Shown here in pieces: positions 36,537-47,857 of a DNA stretch of 64,000 nucleotides. The notes beneath the pieces were generated by a model. The model searched no databases, was not told where the DNA came from, and was given only the letters and a program-made list of their open reading frames with translations. The stretch is from assembly GCF_041296385.1 (NCBI RefSeq), contig NC_091017.1:53132214-53196213 (forward strand), given 5' to 3'. The stretch is from Aphelocoma coerulescens (Eukaryota > Chordata > Aves > Passeriformes > Corvidae). Made by a program: the position numbers and the translations under genes. Position 1 is the stretch's first letter. Each line of letters opens with the position of its first letter.

Positions 36537-39500
36537 GTAAGTTTATATTTTAATCGGCCCCATATTTCTGACTCAAAAATTACAGAGCATACTGTTGGCA
36601 TGCTCCCACATGTGTTTCTGTGAGGTATAAGGAATATGTCCATTTTTGATAATTTATTTTGTTGTGTACATTCCATGTTGCAATCAACTGGTTTCTTATC
36701 AGAACCTTTGTTCAACCTGTTAAGGAAGATGCACTAAATTCTCTCAGTATGAAAACTTAAAATACATCTTCAACTGGTGATAATCAGGCTTAGCAAGGCT
36801 GGAAACGAGTCACTGCAGTTGTTAAGTCTGTCGATTGTATACTCTGTGTTTCTTTAAAACTATGTATGTGGCAAGTACGTTCCTGATCTTGGGATGTAAT
36901 TGCAGTTACAACTTTTTCTGTCTTAATGGATAAATTCTTCTCTAATTTGAAGCAGTTTTTCTGTAGAGCAATAAACTTCCAGTGGCATTTTTGAGAGAGA
37001 GTAACAATCAACTGCGATCAGGACTTTTTAAAAAGTTGTTTTACTATGAAGGTAGGTGCATTTTATTAATGTCATAGTAAATGTTATTGATGCATCATGT
37101 CAGTGGTAGTGAAGGATTCCCTGATACTGCTTTGCTAACTGATGAAAAGCAAGGGTACCATATTAAAATGAATCAGTTTCTCTGGAACTGCTTATCATTT
37201 CTTTTTTCTTAATCCCATCAAAGCGCAAAGCAAAACTTATTCGTAAGGTCATAGAGAAAGCTTAAAGTAAATCACTGATTTATCAGTATTTTCTTCTCTC
37301 CCCTAGACCATAGTGACCCCATCGGCCATTTGAATGGTGCAGGCTTTTGCAGGTTCTGTTTGCTAAATTATTTTCCTTATGTAGATTTCTCTCTTTTTCT
37401 CCCCCTGTACCCCAAACTCAGAATAAATGTGTATAAATGTACACTTGAATCCTATTACTGGTTTATTTATTTCATTCTTTTGGCAACTTGGCCAATTATC
37501 ACTGTGCCAAGGAACAGCAAGAAAGCATAGTGTGCTACGCTACAAATATTTTCATCATCATATTTGAGATACCTGAAATTCCAGGAAATATAGATGAAAC
37601 AGTGTAAAGCCCTTTTGCCTTTTCTTATAATGTTGGAATGAACTCTTTCGAGATGCATATAACATGCACATGTAATATGCAGATGTGTGTGTATGGGATG
37701 TGGCATTTTTCCCTACTACAGTGTTAATGCAGGGACAGCAATACAGTGACTCAGGAGAGCCTTAGGTCTGGATTTCTAATCTTTCAAATATTTGGGGTTT
37801 GGTATTATACAGAGAGGCACTTCTAGGACTTCCAAATATGTGTTCTGTTCTGGTAAGTGCGGTTCATTCCAACAGCAGTATGACTGTGTGTATATTCGGA
37901 AGGCATGACTACTTGGAATTCTATTGTGGTATAGTATTTTCTGTGTAAAGAGAAAAGGATAAAAGGTTTTCAAAGACAAACTTGAAATACCACAGGTTTC
38001 TTAAATAAAACCCCACAACAACAAAAAAAATCCCATCCCAAACTGAGATACTTTGCCCATCAGAAACATCCGGAGATAGTATGTTACTAATCAATAACCT
38101 TGCAGTCTTTGGTTCCACTTTCAAGTGTTTTGCTTAACTGTATTTATGGGGACATTGTCTTAATTCTGTGTGTAGATTAAAAAAAAAAAATTAAGAATCC
38201 AGAAGAATTTGATCTCATAATAACTGTGTGTTCCCATGGCTCTCCAAGGCATGGAGGACTAGAAAGCAGGGGATTTTGTGTAGCACACAGTGCTATTCAC
38301 TTCCTTTCCTGTCCTGGCCTTTCTAAATTAACTCCTTATACTCGTCTCTAGTCTCTTTGATCTCTTTTTTTCCACTAAGCTTGCTTCATGGAGAGAACCC
38401 TAAGGTAAAACAGAACATGGTCTGATGTTCACAGAAGTTCTTATATATTCTGATGTGGAGACAATGAGATATAACTGGGACATGAGGTATAAATAAGTTT
38501 TAGAACAGTGAAACTGGAATATTCTGTTGGAGTAAAAACGACTTTTTTTGGGACAAGTAAAACTTAAAGACCACATCGGATTGGTGGTGGTAGATCAAAC
38601 TATTTCTCTCTTGCTTTGTGTCTGAATTCAACCATCAACATTAGCACATGCCTGAAGAAGAATAAACTAGGGCTGGCATGCTGAGACACTTGAATGCTAT
38701 GTGGTAGCAGATTCCAGTGATCTGCTGTGAGCGTTCATTCATCCTCCCATGAATTGATGTAATCACTTTTGCACCCGTGTAAAATAGAGGTTTGAGCTTT
38801 TAAGACATATCCTATTAGGAAATTAGCCTCTAAATGAAGTGTGAGGCTGATGTTCCATCATCATCAATGCAAACTAGCAGATCATCCATCAGTACAAGTT
38901 TCATCTGGTTCAAATGTGGGGAGGAGAATGCATTTCTGTTGGTTTAGTAAGCATACATAACCTGGACTTTATGCTGACTTTATGCAGTATAATAAAAGAT
39001 AAATGATATGTCATATAAAGTTCAAAGTCAACTAGACAAAATTCTCTGAACGCATTTGGATTGGCATTTATGTGGCTGTTAAGTTCTTGGTCTGGTGCTA
39101 GCTAATATCCTTAGTGCTGGATTTGTTTTACTGGTGGACCACAGCTTCAATGAAAGACATTAATAAGAGAAATTATAAATATTGTAACCATATGGTATTC
39201 AGTTAAGACTTTAAAGTAACACAAGTAAGACATTGCTGAGTTACTAACTGGAGAGGAATGAAATTTGGCACATATGACTTCAATTATTTAAGAAGTCCTT
39301 GAAGCAGAGGGAAGTTCTTTGGCAGAAATTCTAGCAAAGAATAGATTAGTGTGTAAATGGGAATGAATGATACAATAAAGAAGGGATGAAGAAGTTTATT
39401 TCCATTTTACAAGGGGAAGAAATGTCTCACAAATCTATTAGAAAGTTCTTTGAAGGAGACAGTGAAAATGCTGGTTAATACAACATACTTGGCTTTTCAA

Positions 39501-39849
39501 AATGCTGTTAACAAGAGTCTTCACCAAGAAGTGTTACAGACACTCTTCTCACAAACGATGTGTTCATTAAAAGACAGAAGGAAAAATAAGAATGAATGGC
39601 TAGGCTCCAGAATGAAGAAGGTTGCTGATGGATGCTGCTGATGTCTTACAGACAGTGTTTTCTGATCAGAGGAAACAGTAAATAGTCAAGTAATAACATT
39701 TCTGCTAATACAGATTTGGCTGCCTAAAGTGAATAGCTGGGAATCACGTACAAGTCTCATAGTGGAGAAAGTGACTGATAAAATTTTTGAATGACTGTGC
39801 CAATAGATGCGAAAGAATGCTGGAGAGTGGAAAACGATACTAAGTCTAA

Positions 39850-40400
39850 TACAATGTTGGACTTTCAGCTAGTGTTGCCTCCAAAAAAAAGGACCTGGTG
39901 GTTTGCTGCAGTCAGTGTTCTGTCTCCATGAGAGCCCTCATCATGAAGTTGAGAGAGAACAAAATGGAAAATCTTGCTACATCAGTGTATAACTTCAGAA
40001 AGATTAGAGTAGAATTGGAAAAGGCAAATAGCAGGCAATCAGACCAGGAAAGACATGGAAAGACTTAGATGTGGGGAGGCACTAAATAGAAGGAAGACAC
40101 TGTTTTCCTTCTGGAAAACAGCTGGCTTATGAGTAAGTGGTTGTGGTAGCTATTAAGACTATTTTGAGTGTCTAGGTGAAATAGAAAAATTACTCCCTGT
40201 TTTTCATTTTATGAGGAGTTGACTGTTTTGGGTTTGGTTGGTTGGTTGTTTTTTTTGCCTATCAGGCAGTAAAATAAAAAAAAAGGAGACCTCATGGAAC
40301 TTACTGCCACAGGATGATGGGAAAACCAGAAAATATGGAAATGCTTGGAGAACTTTGTGAGGGGTTAGTCTATTGGGGCTTGTAGAAACAATAGTCAGCT
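39850..40400 (+). mobile_element. Old, degenerate CR1/L3-type LINE 3' region
   Basis: Fragments in the right order for the 3' end of an ancient amniote CR1/L3 element are present, including an 'aaaaggacctgg' block near 39887 and a GGAAAGACATGGAAAGACTTAGATG region near 40050. A segment near 40300 reads TGGAACTTACTGCCACAGGATG, which corresponds to the very common 'gaactc.ctgccacaagatg' block of old CR1 copies. It has no open frame and is heavily mutated. The 5' extent may reach further left, to about 39.2 kb. The call is from pattern memory only. Confidence 0.4.
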
Positions 40401-41231
40401 GGCAACTTCTGAATTATGAAGGTTCAAGATTTTGTGTTGCCAAAAGTTTTTGTTATAGTCCTAGATGGTTGTTCCTTATATTTGCCCAATATTATTAGAA
40501 TTTTTCTTGAATATATAATGCTGGCCCCTACCAAATTTCAGTTTCTGAGTTAAATGTATCCTGTGTTACCTCTCTGTTGGAAAGCAAGTGAAGGAATATG
40601 TTTTTCCTGTTGAGGGATTTGAGTTTTCTGGAGGCATGGGCCATGGTCCTAAGCCATGAGGACGGCTCACTGGAGAGTTTTCTGATAGCAAAAACATCAG
40701 GATGGGAGTCTTAGGTGAACCAATAGGTTCAGCAGTGTTTATTCATGGAATTTAGAAATATATGCAGTAATATTCTGTTCATCTGTCAATCAATGCTTAA
40801 CAGAAAAAGGACCTCATATTAAATAGTAGACTCCCTGTTCGGTAATACAGATGATTTGGGGAGACAGGAAGAAGGAGAGAGAGCGAGGGCCAGCGTTCTT
40901 CCTAGAAAAACATCCTGTAGATGAATGGAATATACACTGGGACAAGAACTATTAGTATCTGATTTTGTTTCTTCCATTCACTGGTGTGTATGCATATGTA
41001 TATCTAAGATACTTTTTTTTTTGAGCCAAGTCTCCCATAGATCTCCCCTAGCGGACAGGCTAGTAACACCTCTGCCATTTCGCAAAAACAGTTTCAGCGG
41101 AGAACTACGCCGATGGCCAAATCCTAACGTGAAAAGTCACATGCTCAAGCCTGATCTTCAGCCGTGCCCGTCCGTGCGTGGCATCCCCGGCGCCCCGCGG
41201 GCCGTGAGGAGCTGGGAGGGCCGGACGCGCC

Positions 41232-41246
41232 CCGCCAGAGGGCGCC
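41232..41246 (+). promoter_or_regulatory. CTCF-like binding motif
   Basis: CCGCCAGAGGGCGCC matches the vertebrate CTCF core consensus CCASYAGRKGGCRSY at 14 of 15 positions, with G for A at position 3. It sits in a short GC-rich segment (about 41.16-41.28 kb) immediately before the minisatellite. Motif matches are common in GC-rich DNA, so occupancy is not established. Confidence 0.4.
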
Positions 41247-41276
41247 GCTAACGCGGGTCCCAAGCCCCGCGGGGCC

Positions 41277-42370
41277 GGAGAGCGGCCGGAGAGGGGCAGG
41301 AGAGGGGCTGGAGAGGGGCAGGAGAGGGGCTGGAGAGGGGCTGGAGAGGGGCTGGAGAGGGGCAGGAGAGCGGCAGGAGAGCGGCAGGAGGGGCAGGAGA
41401 GGGGCTGGAGAGGGGCTGGAGAGGGGCAGGAGAGCGGCAGGAGAGCGGCAGGAGGGGCAGGAGAGGGGCTGGAGAGGGGCAGGAGAGCGGCAGGAGGGGC
41501 TGGAGAGGGGCTGGAGAGGGGCTGGAGAGGGGCTGGAGAGGGGCAGGAGAGCGGCAGGAGGGGCTGGAGAGGGGCTGGAGAGGGGCAGGAGAGCGGCAGG
41601 AGGGGCAGAAGAGGGGCTGGAGAGGGGCAGGAGAGCGGCAGGAGGGGCTGGAGAGGGGCTGGAGAGCGGCAGGAGGGGCTGGAGAGGGGCAGGAGAGGGG
41701 CAGGAGGGGCAGGAGAGGGGCTGGAGAGGGGCAGGAGAGCGGCAGGAGGGGCTGGAGAGGGGCTGGAGAGGGGCAGGAGAGGGGCAGGAGAGGGGCTGGA
41801 GAGGGGCAGGAGAGGGGCAGGAGAGGGGCTGGAGAGGGGCAGGAGAGCGGCAGGAGGGGCAGGAGAGCGGCAGGAGGGGCAGGAGAGGGGCTGGAGAGGG
41901 GCAGGAGAGCGGCAGGAGGGGCTGGAGAGGGGCAGGAGAGCGGCAGGAGAGCGGCAGGAGGGGCAGGAGAGGGGCTGGAGAGGGGCAGGAGAGCGGCAGG
42001 AGGGGCAGGAGAGGGGCAGGAGAGGGGCAGGAGGGGCTGGAGAGGGGCAGGAGAGGGGCAGGAGAGGGGCAGGAGCGGGGCAGGAGAGGGGCTGGAGAGA
42101 GGCTGGAGAGGGGCAGGAACGGGGCAGGAGATGGGCTGGAGAGAGGCTGGAGAGGGGCAGGAGAGGGGCTGGAGAGAGGCTGGAGAGGGGCAGGAGCGGG
42201 GCAGCAGAGGGGCCGGAGCGGGGTAGGAGAGAGGCTGGAGCGGGGCTGGAGCGGGGCAGGGGCGGGGCTGGAGAGGGAGCAGGAGAGGGGGCAGGAGAGG
42301 GAGCCGGAACGGGGCAGGAGAGGGGCTGGAGCGGGGCAGGGGCGGGGCAGGGGCGAGGCCGGAGTGGAGC
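41277..42370 (+). repeat. GC-rich 11-bp minisatellite in CORIN intron 3
   Basis: About 1.1 kb of tandem 11-bp units, in three main forms (GAGAGGGGCTG, GAGAGGGGCAG, GAGAGCGGCAG), mixed with 9-bp units (GAGGGGCAG and GAGGGGCTG). There is higher-order order: a 9-bp unit usually follows GAGAGCGGCAG, giving recurring blocks of about 42 bp. The last 300 bp decay into variants such as GAGCGGGGCAG and GAGAGAGGCTG. The unit contains no stop codon in any forward or reverse frame, so open frames of 426-428 codons span the array (41164-42444 on +, 41105-42391 and 41145-42428 on -). Their Arg/Gly/Glu- or Pro/Ser/Leu-rich repeats are artefacts. GGGG runs separated by 7-nt loops fit the G-quadruplex pattern. 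Confidence 0.93.
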
Positions 42371-43621
42371 GAAACACGGGCACTTGCACAAGTGTGCGGG
42401 AGTGTGAACCCCCCCGAGCCCTAAACAATTGCTTTAAAGAATGACGTGGAAAAGTGTTTTCGTTACCTCTAGCTAAGCTTGTGATTTCTATTCCCTTTAA
42501 TAAATTCGTGGCTCACTATTACAGTTCTTCTGTTTGTAGTTCATCTCTTCAAATTCAATCTGATGAAACATTGCTCTGTGTAAGACATCTAATAGACCTC
42601 AAATATTTGTTAGGATTAATATTGCGGTAAGTACTGTGAATAACTAACACACCCTCCCTGAAGTTCCATGTTATCTTTGCTCTTTGGCCCTTCAGTGGTG
42701 TGGTTTCGTTTAGAGTGAGAGATTCCCACTTCTACTCTACTGTGGAACTAAAGTCAGCTTTGTTCTGATGTTTAAATGTGTTGAAATGACACATGTGCTT
42801 CTGGAGTTGGGGATGTGTGTTCCTTTAAAACTTTAAAGAATGGAAGAATTTCAGCTTTACACCTGTTACGCATTCACCGTGGGTTTTTATATCATAGGTT
42901 TGTTGCTTGCATTTTAAACAGATGTTTGTTATCAGATTGAACCATGAATCGACCGAGAGGCTAGGCAAGACATCAAATACTTAGTGAAACTTTCAAGGAT
43001 GGGAACAATGAAGCAAGGCACATCTGAAGATAATTGTTTGAGTATTGCAGGCATTGACTTTTGTTTCAGACCCATCAGCTTGTCTGAAACTATTTAAAAG
43101 TATTTGTGTGGTTATTTCAACAGAAACATGTTGCCAAAACAGATTTTTCTATTCTATATTGTGATTGATCACTTTGTTTCCAAAAGTACACCTTACATCT
43201 GGTAGCAGTATGTAATTTCAAGATTGATTAAAGCTTATCTGTTTTGTGCTTCTGCATGGTCTGTTATGGATTGTAACAGATAAAGTGCAGCCAGGTGTGG
43301 GTACAGAGCCATCGTTAATATAAAATGGTAAGTTCTAAACCCCTCAAAATATTGGAAAGTGAGAGCGTTGATACAACTGAGTGATTTACAGTCACTTTCA
43401 CAACCATGTGAAATTCAAGAACAACATAATGAGTACTATGGTTTGAAGTCATTGTAGGGAATTTGAGGAAGTGATAAACAGCCGAATACAGCTAAAGATT
43501 AATTTAGCTGTTAATCAGTACACAAAATCTGTCTTTCTCACATTATTATGATTGATAATTAAAAAAATTATACTCTCCAGTGAAATAAAATAGCAGAAGT
43601 TCATACCAGAAATTAGGAAAA

Positions 43622-43812
43622 TCTTTTTCACTGGATAGATAGTGAAGAACCCATTGCCTAGAGAGGGTGTGGGATCCCTTCCCTTGGGTGTTTCCATGAC
43701 TCAGACGAAGTCACGGATGACAATGTGCTGGCAGCAATCTCACTTGGAGCAGCAAGCTGGGTGGAGACCTCCAAAGGACTCTTTCTACCAATAGTTCTGT
43801 GATTCTAGGGTA
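43622..43812 (+). mobile_element. CR1 LINE 3' end
   Basis: A diverged CR1 3' terminus on the + strand. In order it shows the CACTGGATAG and CCATTGCCTAGAGAGG block (CR1 'cactggaacaggttgcccagagagg'), GTGGGATCCCTTCCCTTGGG, then GTGGAGACCTCCAAAGGACT, and ends with TTCTGTGATTCTAGGG, the octamer tail. The 5' part is truncated. No coding potential remains. Confidence 0.8.
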
Positions 43813-45079
43813 TAAAAAAATTGGGAGTAGAACATGAACTTTTTGCATGGTTGAAAGAAGTTTAACATTACAGCTGGTTTAATGGTATTTAAGATACTTT
43901 AATCCTAATTTTAATGGGGAAACTTGTCAGTTCTCTCTAACTGACATAGGCAATTAAACAATGAGCTATAAGAGAGAACATTGAAGCAAGCTATTTGTAT
44001 TTATCAGTAGATTTATTTAAAAGAACTAAATGAACTTTCCATTCTGCGAAAAGCAGTTAAGTACAAGGGTTTAAAAATCTCATTTCGCACAAGCAACTTG
44101 CAGGCACCATGTTCCTAAGGTTTAAATGCAACCTGAACTGACATACAGTTGTAAGAAACTTAATTATGTTAAGCTCTTAAACATTTTCCTTTTCATGCTA
44201 AAAAATAAGGTGGCTTTTGACCTCTAATTGCTCAGGCTGAGAAAGTTTGGCAGAATTCCTCTTTGTTCACACCACAAAACCACGGTGTAACAGGAACATT
44301 AAAGAATAACTGCATTAATGTAGCCAGCTAGGCTTGTCCGTGAACAGAAGCATTCAGACTCTAGTGGTAGAAAAAGAATTAGGCCATCACTGAATGTTTT
44401 AAAAATGCAGTGCTTAAATGAAAATTCCAGTGATATAAACAGGAGAGTCAGTAGCAATTGGATAAAGAAATGGCCAAGGAAGTTGTATCTCACGTCCTGC
44501 AACACATATTTTGCCAAATGTGCGATCAAATTCAGAAGATCTAGGTTGCAGTATTTCTGGCTAACACAAATGATCTTTTAGAGACAATGACTGTGCTATA
44601 ACAAAACAAGCACACACATACCTCTGGAAAAAAAGTTATGGGCATTTCCCATAGGGAAAACAATTAATTTATTAGACTGATCAGCCTTAGTTAACCAGGA
44701 CTTTGAAGATCAACACCCAGATCCTAAACTTCCCCTGAGAACTTCCAAATGGGAAACTGCAGGTTGCAAAGCATATGTTGTGTGTACTCACAGTGTTCTG
44801 CTTTTCAAGTGAGGTGCTGTATTCTGCTCATAGGCTCTAGACAGATTTTGCAGGGAGGGGTTTGCTGTGTTAGTTTTATCTGACACTGAGGTGGGTATAG
44901 TTATCATTGTGAGGTATACCTGGAAAAAAGGAACCTAATTTCTTATTAATTAGAAGAGTGGCTATTCTAGAAAGGTAATTAACCAAAGAGAATTGGGACA
45001 GCTCAGGCACAGTCTATTTCTATGCTGACCTATTTCTAACCTAAACTATCTTAAGTCTTTTACAAAGCACTCTGGGTTT

Positions 45080-45145
45080 GGGGCTTTTGGGGGGGGTTGG
45101 GTTTTTTTTTGTTTTTTCTTTTTTCTTTTTGTTTGTTTTGTTTTG
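45080..45145. repeat. G- and T-rich simple tract
   Basis: A run of eight Gs is followed by interrupted T runs with TTTG and TTTC steps. The minus strand is an A-rich tract. It may be the decayed A-tail of a retroposed sequence, but no body is recognisable on either side. Confidence 0.6.
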
Positions 45146-46625
45146 AACATAACTGTATTGGTACATAATTAAATATTGCCAATTAATTTAATTCATGCAT
45201 TCATTTTCACTTACTGAAAACATGCTTGTTAGAAATACCCCCCAAAAAATTGAACCAAAACCATCTGGATGCCTGTCTGGTTCTGGTAGAGGCTACCATT
45301 TTTTATCCCCTTTTTTAAAAAAAAGGCCTATCAAGAGTGGTAAAGTCATGCACATGTTTCAAAACAATAGCAAAATCCTGTCCAATTTAATGTACCATGG
45401 GAAGTAGCCTGTAGTTAATGTCAGTATGTGCCATTTGTTTAATGGTAGGCTCTTAGAAATGTCTCCAATTTCACTAAAGAATCCTGTAATTAGGAAATGA
45501 CTAATCAAAATTCCAGATCTGGAACACAGGCCTGCTTGCACCTCATGAGGGGTAAATGTTCAACCTCAGCTTTGGCTCTTGAGCTTACCTGCTCTCAGCT
45601 GTGCCTGCCCAAAGGATTAAAGTATGTGCTTCAGCCAAGGAGGGCAGTATCTGGAAGCAACTTGCTGAAAGAAGTGAGGCTCCAAAGAATGAGGTGACTT
45701 GATGAAGTGTCAGGCTTTTGCAATATTCTTTGGTCAGGAGAATAGCTGAGTTAGAATTTATGACTTGCTCTGAGCAAGAAGTGTCTGGGACAAACTGGGT
45801 TCCACTCTAAAGCAGCTGGTACAGATTGCCTTAAAAAAATAATTATGACAACACTTCAACTCTGATCTAAAATATGAGTTTTGTTTCCCTCAGGGCTAAT
45901 CCATTTTCTGTGAACTGGGAGATAATGAATTCTTTTTCTCTCTAGTGCAGGTGAACAGTAGCCATACCACCTCTCCCTTTGGTACCTGTGGAGCACAAGG
46001 GGGAGTTAACAATCACTCATTCCTTTCAAATTGCCTAATTCATTAGCTGAATGAAATTAAATGCAGAGCAGTTGTTTTCAGCTAGTTCTAGTGCCTGACT
46101 CAGATCCATGGATGGGATTTGCTGTTCAAAAGTTTGTTTTCTTCTTCCCCACAGAAGCTGTTACAAGTCAGTGGTGCTTCACTTAGAGGTTGGTGGTGCT
46201 GAGGAGGTGTTCCCATTCCCTTTGCCCTGAACCATACAGTGCTGCATGCTTTTTATGGCATTTGTTTGCTCAGTGAGCTGACTCAGCTCTAACACTGGCT
46301 AAGTTAGCTCTTGGGTGGTTTGGCACAAAAGTTGTTTCAAAGGAAATGGCAAGAACACATGGTTGAGAGGAAGTAGTATTGCACCATGGCATCAGTTCAA
46401 TTGTCTTTTGAAATGTTTTTCTGAGTCTGTCAGTTGACTTAAGAAAAGTCATGACCTTCTGTTAGAAACTTACTCAGAAAGTGTATATATTTAGGCTACC
46501 ATCACTGTTATTGAGCCCTCAGTAATGCCATGATGAATTTTTGCCTTTTCTTTTATACCCATTTTATATATCTTTTTATAGGTTTTTTATTCTTAGTAGT
46601 TTTTTAGCCTACATTCTTAGACTAA

Positions 46626-47001
46626 TTTGTCAAACTAGGAGACTACACATCTTAGAAGCCTCGTAGTTAGGGATCAATATGCCCCAGACCCGAAGGTCCT
46701 CTCCAGAACACATTCTGTAAACTAAGATAGAACCATCCAGGGGAAGGTTCCTTGGGGAGGGGGGCTCACTCGAGCCTCTCATTGGGGATCTTTGATAGAT
46801 CAGCTAATTAGTAAGACCTACAGTGACGTACCTGATCTATCGTGTGTGTGCATTGCGGGGTGCATTTCGGCGCATTTCACCTGGACGTGGTGCACCTAAG
46901 GATCCTTAAAATAAATACAGAGGTAAAATTCCTTTTTCCCTTTTAACCATGTTTGATTCTTGATTTTAAGAGGCATCATCAGGAGACACGAGTTTGTCAA
47001 A
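46626..47001 (+). mobile_element. Probable solo ERV LTR flanked by a 9-bp direct repeat
   Basis: A segment more GC-rich than its surroundings (about 46.66-46.93 kb) with LTR-like organisation: C/G-rich U3-type sequence, CGTGTGTGTGCATTGCGGGG, GGTGCACCTAAGGATCC, then AATAAA at 46910-46915 and a T-rich U5-like tail. This order resembles LTRs common in songbirds. The 9-mer TTTGTCAAA occurs on both sides, at 46626-46634 and 46993-47001, and could be a target-site duplication. However, 9 bp is long for an ERV, and the inner ends do not begin TG or finish CA. The true borders are therefore uncertain. No viral coding sequence is attached. Confidence 0.5.
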
Positions 47002-47548
47002 TCTCTACCCACATGTAAATGTAACAAACTCACTACTATGCCTCTTCAGTTTGTGTCTTTGTGGTATATTAAAGCTGTAAAAATGCACTCCTCTTAAGCC
47101 TTTCTTTAGCGATCAAGACATTACATTTCATGTGTAAATTGCTTCTGGTAATTTTCTGAAGTCTGCAGGATCATTTATGCCCATTGTCACCTAAAATAAA
47201 AGCTATTAGTGCTTTTAGTTAAGTGCTTCTTAATCCATGTTTCCATTTTGCAGTATACTGTAGAGGATCTCTGTTCTAGCAAATGAGAAATGCTTATTTT
47301 TCACAGATAGAATACATTTTACATTGTTTTCCATCCCTTCATCATTTTCACATTTTGGTAATGGAGATATTGCTGTTTGCACGCACTTGTGCTTTTGCAC
47401 TGTCTACAGGCACAGTATTTACCAAAAGTTCATTGACTGTGGTAGCCCTCTTGAAAGAGGAATACTGGTCAACTCCTCAAGGATATTTTGATCTTGTCAA
47501 GAGAGGCTATTAGAAATGGGGACCTTGCTGTTGAGAGTTGTTTGTTTT

Positions 47549-47551
<3 letters not shown>

Positions 47552-47593
<42 letters not shown>
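47552..47593. repeat. (TA)n microsatellite, about 21 units
   Basis: An uninterrupted TA dinucleotide run within CORIN intron 3. The tyrosine/isoleucine repeat in the open frame at 47516-47818 is only this microsatellite translated. Confidence 0.97.
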
Positions 47594-47594
<1 letters not shown>

Positions 47595-47824
47595 CTTTTA
47601 CACCAGAGTATGGAGTCATCTTTTCCTTCACTTTCTCAGTGCTTAATGGATGCTATAGGTATGAGCTCTCTATTTCCATGGTGCAACTAAATAGTTTGTT
47701 GATTGCAAAGGAAACGAGATGTGTCATGGAAGTGGTGATTCTGTCACCAGAGGGTTTATTGCTCTATGTGGATGTTCCAAAATTTGATAGTGATAGAGCA
47801 ACCTCCCTTAAACTATAGTTTAGA

Positions 47825-47857
47825 TTTTTTTTTTCTTTTTTTTTTTTTTTTTTTTTC
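47825..47857. repeat. Poly-T tract
   Basis: Two T runs separated by a single C, about 230 bp after the (TA)n array. It could be the A-tail of a minus-strand retroposed sequence, although no such body was recognised. Confidence 0.85.
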
